This document shows positions 57,660 through 64,000 of a stretch of DNA of 64,000 nucleotides, piece after piece (the stretch's first letter is position 1; every line of letters starts with the position of its first letter). The notes beneath the pieces were generated by a model. It was not told where the DNA came from, ran no database searches, and worked only from the letters and a program-made list of their open reading frames with translations. The DNA comes from Aeromonas dhakensis (lineage in GTDB: Bacteria > Pseudomonadota > Gammaproteobacteria > Enterobacterales > Aeromonadaceae), in assembly GCF_000820305.1 (NCBI RefSeq), contig NZ_CDBH01000048.1, positions 1-64,000 on the forward strand. Direction: 5' to 3'. A program made the position numbers and the translations under genes.

Positions 57660-58001
57660 TCAGCCGCGCAGCGGCAGCCAGTGCCCCGCCTTGCTGCGGC
57701 AGGCTGTGTCCTGCCACTGCTGGCTGGCCTGGCCTACGTAGAGCTGCTCGCGATAGTCGCGACACCAGAGACCGTTGGGATGGCGAAAGGTGCGCAGCGG
57801 CGTGACGCTGCCCGAGTGGCGGCTGGCGGGGTTGAACCAGGTGAGGCTCTGACCCTTGGGACGGGTTTGCAGCGCCTCGGCCAGCGCCTGGTTGGCGAGC
57901 GCCACGTCCTGCTTGTCCATCTGGTAGTAGAGCGGGGCGGCGCTTTGGCTGGCACAGGCGGACAGCCACAGCGCCAGGCAGATCAGCAGATAGCGGCTCA
58001 T
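57660..58001 (-). CDS. Small surface-antigen-like lipoprotein
   Basis: A 113-residue lipoprotein with lipobox LSAC (Cys at about residue 16) and the C-terminal pattern LTWFNPASRHSGSVTPLRTF, GLWCRDYREQLYVGQASQQWQDTACRSK. That pattern resembles the RT0821/17-kDa surface antigen outer-membrane assembly group. GGAG precedes the ATG at 58001. Its start codon overlaps the stop of the Hint-protein reading frame (ATGA), so the two are cotranslated. Confidence 0.8.
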   Translation of the reverse strand: MSRYLLICLALWLSACASQSAAPLYYQMDKQDVALANQALAEALQTRPKGQSLTWFNPASRHSGSVTPLRTFRHPNGLWCRDYREQLYVGQASQQWQDTACRSKAGHWLPLRG

Positions 58002-59115
58002 GGTTGCTCCTTGCTGTTGAACCCTTGCTGGATCAGGGCCTGCTCCTGTGCATCGGTCAGGGTCTGGCCGCGATCGTCGACCGTGCCATCCCCCCGGATC
58101 TGGTTGCCGTTGGCATCGACGGCATCCATGCCGTTGTCGTCGAGGCCATTGCCCAGGCCTCGTCCGCCACCGTGACGATCGCCGCCGGCGTGGCGCTCCC
58201 CGCCGCCATGCTGTTCGCCACCGGCATGGCGATCCCCTCCGGCATGTTGCTCGCCGCCGGCGTGCTCCCCACCGCCGTTGTCGTCACTGCCATGGCTGCC
58301 ACCATCGCTGTCACTGCCGCCACCACTGTTGCTGCCGCCGTCGCTGTCACTGCCACCACCGCCACTGTTGCTGCCGCCGTCGCTGTCACTGCCGCCACCA
58401 CTACTGCTGCTTCCACCACTGCTTCCGCCACCACTACTGCTGCTTCCACTTCCACCACTGCTTCCACCACCACCACTGCTGCCACCCCCTCCGCCATTGC
58501 CGTCGCCATCCTTGTTGTGAACGATCAGCCCATTGGCGACATAGCTGTGGCTGCCATCCAGGATCAGGTTAACAGTGCCGTGGTGGGCGGGGCATCAATC
58601 CAGCAGAGGGACTCCACCAGCAGCAGGGCGGGCTGCGGGGCCAGCGCCAGGTTGCCTGCGCAGCCGTGCTCCGACCAGCCCAGCAGGTGCATGCCGGTAA
58701 AGAGCGGCAGCACGGCGAGAGTCGGGTTTTCGGTGCGGGTCATGGCCGGTGCGATGGCCGCCCAGCCGCGGGTGGTCAGGAAGGGGTGCTCGGCGGTGAA
58801 GAAGGGAGCCAGCCGGTTGAGCCCGTAGAGCCGGCGCTCTCCCAGCAGCACCCGCTCGACCGCGAGGATGAGGTTGCTGCAGCCATATTGATCCCGCACC
58901 CGTTCACCGGCCTGCAGGGTCTCGATGGGGCGCTCCTCCCCGTCGGCCATCAGGATGGGGGTGCCGGCTACGAAACAGGACTTGGCATAGGCCTGATTCA
59001 CCTGCCACTGATGGTGGCTGAAGTCATAGCTCAGCGGGGTGGCAAACAGGGCCAGGGCGATGGCCGATCCCACCAGCAGTCGGCGCTGGCTGGGCTTGAA
59101 AGCGGGCAGTGACAT
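57998..59115 (-). pseudogene. Frameshifted secreted Hint-domain (intein-like) protein with repeat tail
   Basis: Two reading frames join into one gene of about 372 codons. Frame 1 (59115 to 58564) has a signal peptide ending about AYA-KS and then a Hint domain start CFVAGTPILMADGEERPIE, with the block FFTAEHPFLTTRGW. It stops after DAPPTTALLT. Frame 2 (about 58590 to 57998) continues with VNLILDGSHSYVANGLIVHN, the expected Hint C-terminus ending in Asn, followed by a long Gly/Ser/Asp tail and His-rich repeats. One added base near 58585-58597, in a short G-run, would restore DAPAHHGTVNLI. A real mutation, a sequencing error or programmed slippage are all possible. AGGAG precedes the ATG at 59115. 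The tail's end is coupled to the lipoprotein gene. Confidence 0.78.
58030..58515 (-). repeat. Gly/Ser/Asp and His-Ala-Gly-Gly coding repeats
   Basis: In frame 2 of the Hint gene, degenerate repeats encode GGGSSSSGG-type blocks, then three copies of GGSDSDGGS, then about six hexad repeats of the form H-A/G-G-G-E/D-Q/R. The DNA is low-complexity, and the opposite strand therefore shows long false open frames rich in Pro/Leu or His/Cys. Confidence 0.85.
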
Positions 59116-59420
59116 GGGGGACTCCTTGTCCGGCTGGGTTCACGTCATCAAGTATAGGGCGGGCTGATGGAGGGGCAGGGGAGCCATTGACAAACAAAAC
59201 AGCATGGAAAAACGATTGGCGCCGGCCATAAAAGTGCGTAAAATCGCTTCCTCGATGCTTGTAGCAACGAATCCCGCCTAAAAAGCCAGTTTCATGCCAT
59301 CCCCAAGCAGTAAGAGGCAACAAATGACGCCGAATGGCTCATTCAGTGCCTTGAAAAAGTCTTGTGATAACTGAAAAGTGTCAAATATCCCTGTCAGTTA
59401 TCAAAAAATTAAGGACATCC
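59116..59420 (+). promoter_or_regulatory. Control region and leader of uraA
   Basis: A 305-bp gap between the divergent Hint gene and uraA. TTGGCG (59216-59221) and TAAAAT (59239-59244) with 17-bp spacing form the best promoter and give a leader of about 170 nt. A perfect TTGACA at 59187-59192 has no matching -10. No known riboswitch was recognised; the leader could carry pyrimidine-dependent control. Confidence 0.45.
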
Positions 59421-60659
59421 ATGTTTTCCTTAGTCAAGCAAAGCGTCGCCGGGCTGCAAATCCTGTTTGTCGCCTTCGGTGCCATGGTGCTGGTGCCCCT
59501 GCTCACCGGACTGAACCCCTCCATGGCCCTGCTTGGCGCCGGTGTAGGCACCCTGTTGTTCCAGCTCTGCACCCGCCGCCAGGTCCCGATTTTCCTCGGT
59601 TCCAGCTTTGCCTTCATCGCCCCCATCATTTACGCCACTCAGACCTGGGGCCTGCCCTCCACCATGTTCGGTCTGTTTGCCGCCGGTTTCATGTACTTCA
59701 TCCTGGCCGCGCTCATTCGCGCCCGCGGCATGGGCTTTGTGCACAAACTGCTGCCGCCTGTGGTGATCGGCCCGGTGATCATGGTGATCGGCCTGTCGGT
59801 GGCCCAGGTGGCCTGCAACATGGCCATGGGCCGTGCCGGCGGTGAGCAGGTGATGCCTGCCTCGACGGCGCTGACCCTGGCCGGCATCTCGCTGGCGGTC
59901 ACCCTGATTGCGGCGGTGTTCTGCAAGGGCTGGATCAAGCTCATCCCCATCCTGTGTGGCGTGATTGCGGGTTACGTCTCTGCCGTGCTGATGGGTCAGG
60001 TGAGTTTCGACGGCATGGTCAACGCCCCCTGGCTGGCGCTGCCCCACTTCGTGACCCCGGAGATCAACTGGGCTGCGGCGCTGTTCATGCTACCGGTAGC
60101 CATCGCCCCCTGTATCGAACACATCGGTGGCGTGCTGGCCATCGGTGGCGTGACCGGCAAGGATTACACCAAGAACCCGGGTCTGCACCGTACCCTGGCC
60201 GGTGACGGCATCGGCGTCTGCTTCGCCGGCTTCATCGGTGGTCCTCCCGTCACCACCTATGCCGAAGTGACCGGCGCCGTGATGATCACCCGCAACTTCA
60301 ACCCGGTCACCATGACCTGGGCCGCGGTGTTCGCCATCATTCTGGCCTTCTTCGGCAAGTTCAACGCCCTGCTCACCTCCATCCCGATGCCGGTGATGGG
60401 CGGCATCATGTTGCTGCTGTTCGGATCCATCGCCGCCATCGGTCTCAAGACCCTGGTGGAGTCCAAGGTGGATCTGGGGCTGTCGCGCAACATCGCCATC
60501 GTGGCGGTGACCCTGACCGTGGGTGTCGGTGCGCTGGAGATGAAGATCGGTGACTTCGCCCTGGCGGGCGTGGGTCTGGCCTCGGTGGCCGCCATCCTGC
60601 TCAACCTCATCCTACCCCAGCACTCCGAAGAGGGTGCCATGGAGAGCGCCAAGGATTGA
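59421..60659 (+). CDS. uraA: UraA-type uracil/xanthine:proton symporter
   Basis: A 412-residue nucleobase:cation symporter-2 protein with 12-14 membrane segments. The substrate region motifs are FLGSSFAFIAP, the Glu in PCIEHIGGVLAIG, and GGPPVTTYAEVTGAV, which parallels STPNTTYGENIG of E. coli UraA and keeps its second key Glu. Uracil is the most likely substrate; close relatives carry xanthine. AAGGA lies 5 nt before the ATG at 59421. No upp gene is adjacent. A strong terminator follows. Confidence 0.88.
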   Translation: MFSLVKQSVAGLQILFVAFGAMVLVPLLTGLNPSMALLGAGVGTLLFQLCTRRQVPIFLGSSFAFIAPIIYATQTWGLPSTMFGLFAAGFMYFILAALIRARGMGFVHKLLPPVVIGPVIMVIGLSVAQVACNMAMGRAGGEQVMPASTALTLAGISLAVTLIAAVFCKGWIKLIPILCGVIAGYVSAVLMGQVSFDGMVNAPWLALPHFVTPEINWAAALFMLPVAIAPCIEHIGGVLAIGGVTGKDYTKNPGLHRTLAGDGIGVCFAGFIGGPPVTTYAEVTGAVMITRNFNPVTMTWAAVFAIILAFFGKFNALLTSIPMPVMGGIMLLLFGSIAAIGLKTLVESKVDLGLSRNIAIVAVTLTVGVGALEMKIGDFALAGVGLASVAAILLNLILPQHSEEGAMESAKD

Positions 60660-60687
60660 GTGAACGGACGGCGTATCCCTGTCTTGC

Positions 60688-60718
60688 AGAGGCCACCTCA
60701 GGGTGGCCTCTCTCTTTT
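60688..60718 (+). terminator. Terminator of uraA
   Basis: A 10-bp stem (AGAGGCCACC with GGTGGCCTCT) and TCAG loop are followed by CTCTTTT. Confidence 0.9.
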
Positions 60719-61155
60719 CCGCCATCTGGCACATCGCTGGGCCGGCGGAGGCGTTAATACGTATAAAGTCAATAGCTTGCTCGCCGGCAGGCGTTGTCGT
60801 CCGAGAGTATCCGCCAGCCTCAAGATGGGGGTTGAATGAAGCCTGTCTGGCCAGGGCACCATTTGACGGATCCCTGTTCCTGACCTTTGCTAAAGGTCAG
60901 GTTTGACACTGTGCTGTGCGGATCAGTATGAATAAAGAGGCGTTTACGCCCCCCATCATGGGATGCATCTTCCTTTCTTCTTACTGATGTTGTTCTTGCC
61001 GTTGCACCCTGCGAAACCACCCCATCTGCTTGCCGCCGACATGACGAAGGCGCGGCAAACCGTGCAAGCCGGCACGATCCGATAAGGGTCGTAAGGGTCC
61101 GCACATCGACTGGTGCGGACATTGAGGGACGAGCTGTGAGCAAAGTGAGGTTGCA
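60719..61155 (+). other. Non-coding region with hairpins before the solute-binding protein gene
   Basis: No credible gene is seen in these 437 bp. There is a perfect 10-bp hairpin (CCTGACCTTT 60879-60888 with AAAGGTCAGG 60892-60901) and an 8-bp stem GTCCGCAC (61098-61105) with GTGCGGAC (61113-61120) about 35 nt before the gene. These may be leader structures or an operator. Promoter elements could not be fixed. Confidence 0.4.
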
Positions 61156-61887
61156 ATGAAATATCAACTGTTGTGGAAAAGCGCCCTGTTCTCGGCCTCT
61201 TCGGTGCTGGCGCTGGGAGCCGTAAAGGCGGCACCCTTGAACGTGATGACCGAGGATTATCCGCCGTTCAACATGCAGGGGGAGGGGGGCAAGATAGTCG
61301 GCCTCTCCACGGAGGTGGTGGAGGAGTTGTTCAAGCGGGCCGGGGTCGAATACAAGCTGAGCATGATGCCCTGGAAGCGTGCCTACGAAGATACCCTCAG
61401 CACGCCCAATACCGCCCTGTACTCCACCACGCGCACGCCGGAGCGGGAAAACCTCTTCAAGTGGGTCGGGCCGCTGGTCAACAACAACTGGGTTTTCTTT
61501 GCCAATCCGTCTTCCACTATCACGGTCAACTCCTTGGAAGATGCGAAGCAGTATTCGGTTGGGGGCTACAATGGTGATGCCGCTGCCGAATATCTCAAGG
61601 CGCAAGGGTTTGGCAAGCTGCAACTGGCGGCCAACGATACCGCCAACGTGAAGAAACTGGAGGCTGGTCGCATCGATCTCTGGGCGACCGGGGAGTACCT
61701 GGCCCCCTATCTGGCCGCCCAGGAGAAGACGTCCAGTCCCAAGCCGGTGTTTGTGTTCAAGGAAACCCAGATGAGCCTGGCTTTCAACAAGGAAGCCCCG
61801 GATGAGCTCATCAACAAGCTCAACGAGATCCTGGCCGCCATGAAGGCGGATGGCACCATCGACAAGATCAATGCCAAGTACCATTAA
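61156..61887 (+). CDS. Periplasmic amino-acid-type solute-binding protein
   Basis: A 243-residue SBP_bac_3 protein with a signal peptide ending near VKA-AP (about residue 25). Family motifs include LNVMTEDYPPFNMQGEGGKIVGLSTEVVEELF (core EDYPPFN and GLSTEV), WKRAYEDTL and YSTTRTPERE. It ends with the typical helix DGTIDKINAKYH. No transporter genes are present; a chemoreceptor gene follows 39 bp downstream. The pair may therefore work in chemotaxis rather than uptake, or share an unlinked permease. Confidence 0.88.
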   Translation: MKYQLLWKSALFSASSVLALGAVKAAPLNVMTEDYPPFNMQGEGGKIVGLSTEVVEELFKRAGVEYKLSMMPWKRAYEDTLSTPNTALYSTTRTPERENLFKWVGPLVNNNWVFFANPSSTITVNSLEDAKQYSVGGYNGDAAAEYLKAQGFGKLQLAANDTANVKKLEAGRIDLWATGEYLAPYLAAQEKTSSPKPVFVFKETQMSLAFNKEAPDELINKLNEILAAMKADGTIDKINAKYH

Positions 61888-61926
61888 GTTGTAACAAGAC
61901 GTCGTTGCCGATATCGGGAGGGAACC

Positions 61927-63453
61927 ATGGGTTGGAATAGTCTGACGTTCAGGATTGCCGTGCTGACCTCCCTGTCGGTGAGTCTGCTGCTGGTGTTGTT
62001 TGGTGGATATAACTACAACGCCGCCAGGGAGGAGAGCTACCGCCGACAGGCCGAGATGGTCGAGCAGGCCATCAGCCGGTTGCAGCTCTCCTTGCCTGGT
62101 CCGTTGTGGAATTACGAATCGGCTTTTGTCGAGGCATCCCTCAAATCCGAGTTGTCCACGGATGCGCTTAGCAGCCTGCTGGTGGTCAACAAGGACAAGC
62201 TGGTTGCGGGGTTTGTTCGTGATGATGCCGGCGAAATTCAGGCCGTGGCAAAGCTGCCCGCCGATCTGGGCAGCCATGCCAGCCATGAGCTGGTCTACGA
62301 CGACAACGGCCAGCTCAAGACGGTGGCCAATCTGCTGGTGGTCAGCAGTGATCGGGCCATTTTGATCCAGTTGCGCCATCTGCTCATCACCACCGTCTGG
62401 CAGATAGTGGTGCTGGACGTCGGCATCATCCTGTTGCTGATGGTCTTGATCCACCGCAATGTGCTGCGCCCCTTGCGGCAGATGAACTCCGCAGTCTTCG
62501 ATCTGGCCCAGGGAGATGGGGATCTGACCCAGCGCCTTAAGATCCGCCGGCATGACGAGATGGGGGCGCTGGCTGGCAACATCAATCAATTCATTGCCAA
62601 GCTGCAGGGGACGGTGTCGGAGATAAACACCCTGTCGGCAGGCGTCTTGCAGACGGCGGAGCTGTGCGATTCGCTGGCGACCGATACCCGGCATGGCAGC
62701 GCCGAACAGCAGTCAGAGCTGGATCAGGTCGCGACCGCCATCACCCAGATGAGCCATGCGGTACAGGAAGTGGCGGGCAATGCGGTCAAGACATCCGGTG
62801 CGACCGATGAAGCCAGTCTCTATGTGGAGCAGGGTTACAAGCTGGCCGGCCAGGCCAATGAAGCCATTCATCAGCTGGTCGGTGAGGTGGAGCGGGTCGC
62901 CAACCTGATCCGTTCGTTGTCGAGCGAGAGCAGTAGCATCGGCAATATCATCGAAGTGATCAACGGCATTGCCGAACAGACCAACCTGCTGGCCCTCAAT
63001 GCCGCCATTGAGGCGGCCAGAGCCGGGGATCAGGGGCGCGGGTTTGCCGTGGTAGCCGATGAGGTGAGAACGCTGTCCGGCCGTACACGCCAGTCAACCG
63101 AGGAGATCAGTGCCAGTATCGCGCGCTTGCAGCAGGCGACCCACAATCTGGTTTCTGGTATGCAGCAAAGCCAGGACAAGGCCTCCCAGGCGGGGGCACA
63201 AGCCGCCGACGTGCAGCTCTCGGTAGAGAAGATAAAGACCCAGGTCGGCCTTATCCGTGAAATGAACATGTATATCGCCCAGGCCTCGGAAGAGCAGCAC
63301 TCGGTGGCGGAAGAGGTCAGCAACAGCGTCAATCGCATCGCCGGGCTCAACAACGACAGTGCGGCGCGGGTGGGGCAGGTAGCCGATGCCAGCAGTGATT
63401 TGCGCCAGCTGTCGGCTCAATTGGACAGTCTGCTCAAACAGTTCAGGGTGTGA
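61927..63453 (+). CDS. Membrane methyl-accepting chemotaxis protein
   Basis: A 508-residue chemoreceptor with an N-terminal membrane helix (about 8-30), a periplasmic sensor of about 120 residues, a second helix (about 155-180), HAMP ([25 protein letters not shown], core [15 protein letters not shown]) and the cytoplasmic signalling domain with the hairpin tip [20 protein letters not shown]. No C-terminal CheR-docking pentapeptide is seen (ends KQFRV). GGAGGG precedes the ATG at 61927. Probably cotranscribed with the upstream binding protein, which could be its ligand carrier. Confidence 0.9.
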   Translation: MGWNSLTFRIAVLTSLSVSLLLVLFGGYNYNAAREESYRRQAEMVEQAISRLQLSLPGPLWNYESAFVEASLKSELSTDALSSLLVVNKDKLVAGFVRDDAGEIQAVAKLPADLGSHASHELVYDDNGQLKTVANLLVVSSDRAILIQLRHLLITTVWQIVVLDVGIILLLMVLIHRNVLRPLRQMNSAVFDLAQGDGDLTQRLKIRRHDEMGALAGNINQFIAKLQGTVSEINTLSAGVLQTAELCDSLATDTRHGSAEQQSELDQVATAITQMSHAVQEVAGNAVKTSGATDEASLYVEQGYKLAGQANEAIHQLVGEVERVANLIRSLSSESSSIGNIIEVINGIAEQTNLLALNAAIEAARAGDQGRGFAVVADEVRTLSGRTRQSTEEISASIARLQQATHNLVSGMQQSQDKASQAGAQAADVQLSVEKIKTQVGLIREMNMYIAQASEEQHSVAEEVSNSVNRIAGLNNDSAARVGQVADASSDLRQLSAQLDSLLKQFRV

Positions 63454-63498
63454 TCGCCGGGCGCCAGCGAGCTGGCCGTCAAGGCAGAGGAGTGGATG

Positions 63499-64000
63499 AT
63501 GGGAATAACCAGGATGCTTGTCCTGTTCTGGGCTCTGTGGGCAGGAGGATTGCAGGCCGGGTCCGTCAGGTATCAGGTCGAAGGGCGGACGTTCGAAGGT
63601 TATCATCTGGCGGGGGCCAGTCAGCAGTCAACCCTGGTGCTGCTGGTCCATGACTGGGATGGGTTGACCGGGTATGAAATGAAGCGTGCCGACATGCTGG
63701 CGGCCTTGGGTTACCGGGTGTTTGCCGCCGATCTGTTCGGCGTTGGCGTGAGACCCACTGCGGTGGAGGATAAAAAGCGGCTGACAGGGGCGCTATACCA
63801 GGACAGGGCGAGCATGCGGGCTCTGCTCGCCGGGGCGCTGGCCGAGGCCACGAGGCTGGGAGGCAAACCGGAAAAGGTCGTGGCGCTCGGTTACTGTTTC
63901 GGAGGGGCCGCCGTGCTGGAGCTGGCCCGCAGCGGGGTGGATCTGCACGGTACAGTGAGCGTGCATGGCGGGTTGGAGACGCCGCCAGGTCAGAACTACC
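63499..64000 (+). CDS. Secreted dienelactone hydrolase-family protein, cut by the window end
   Basis: At least 167 residues, open at the right edge. It starts with a signal peptide (LVLFWALWAGGLQAG), then an alpha/beta-hydrolase fold: LVLLVHDWDGLTGYE, LGYRVFAADLFGVG, and the nucleophile elbow GYCFGGAAVLE, where Cys takes the nucleophile place as in dienelactone hydrolases. Substrates of such periplasmic DLH proteins are unknown. AGGAG lies 6 nt before this ATG; the ATG three bases upstream is also possible. Confidence 0.82.
   Translation, partial: MGITRMLVLFWALWAGGLQAGSVRYQVEGRTFEGYHLAGASQQSTLVLLVHDWDGLTGYEMKRADMLAALGYRVFAADLFGVGVRPTAVEDKKRLTGALYQDRASMRALLAGALAEATRLGGKPEKVVALGYCFGGAAVLELARSGVDLHGTVSVHGGLETPPGQNY

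Noticed and set aside
58048..58572. Cys/His-rich and Leu/Pro-rich plus-strand frames that look like metal-binding repeats
   Set aside because: They are the opposite strand of the Gly/Ser/Asp tail of the Hint gene; the minus-strand frame ends in a coupled stop/start with the next gene.
59200..59222. PurR-like operator upstream of uraA
   Set aside because: Only the core AAACGATTG resembles the consensus; the outer positions do not match.

Overview
The window is chromosomal DNA from a high-GC gammaproteobacterium, most likely an Aeromonas. The evidence is gene order (yciK / sohB / astB / topA, a Vibrionales-Aeromonadales type chitobiose operon next to chiS, and a Shewanella/Aeromonas type fdh cluster) together with protein similarity from memory; no database search was run. 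Almost everything looks like vertically inherited housekeeping and catabolic DNA. The clear exception is an AT-rich insert at about 45.5-46.85 kb.

Layout. 0-9.7 kb: a LysR regulator, YciK oxidoreductase, SohB peptidase, AstB (arginine catabolism), TopA, a small unknown protein, an alkyltransferase-like DNA repair protein and an Aer-like chemoreceptor. 9.9-24.4 kb: a leftward eight-gene chitooligosaccharide operon (binding protein, two permeases, two ATPases, GH9 enzyme, sugar kinase, GH20 hexosaminidase), preceded by its sensor/regulator ChiS. 24.5-26.9 kb: tRNA-Gly(GCC) and tRNA-Cys(GCA), small conserved proteins and an AraC-type regulator. 27.3-29.7 kb: a bufferin-type RiPP operon (DUF2282 precursor, DUF692/MNIO enzyme, DUF2063 partner, DoxX). 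29.7-35.1 kb: a GNAT enzyme, a soluble double-PAS chemoreceptor, a DUF3332 lipoprotein, an HD-GYP protein and a YeeA-like FUSC protein.

35.1-55.6 kb is one functional block built around a molybdenum/tungsten formate dehydrogenase. It holds a MobB-MoeA fusion, MobA, a TupABC-type tungstate transporter, an NtrC-type response regulator with its kinase, an HTH/oxyanion-binding regulator, FdhD, DUF3305, DUF3306, a polyferredoxin, a TorD-like chaperone, a small Tat protein and FdhABC. The AT-rich island sits between the divergent fdhD and DUF3305 genes. It carries two translationally coupled genes: a small multi-pass membrane protein and a membrane-anchored protein with a PD-(D/E)xK nuclease signature. 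This is the best candidate in the window for an undescribed, possibly defensive, system.

55.8-64 kb: NAD-malic enzyme, a lipoprotein, a frameshifted secreted Hint (intein-like) protein with a Gly/Ser/Asp/His repeat tail, a UraA-type permease, a solute-binding protein paired with a chemoreceptor, and the start of a secreted dienelactone hydrolase cut by the window end.

Other structural oddities are a 46-bp inverted repeat covering the end of the LysR gene, a duplicated 3' tail of the GH9 gene before the sugar kinase, and a 25-codon truncated copy of the HTH regulator's N-terminus wedged between fdhD and that regulator.
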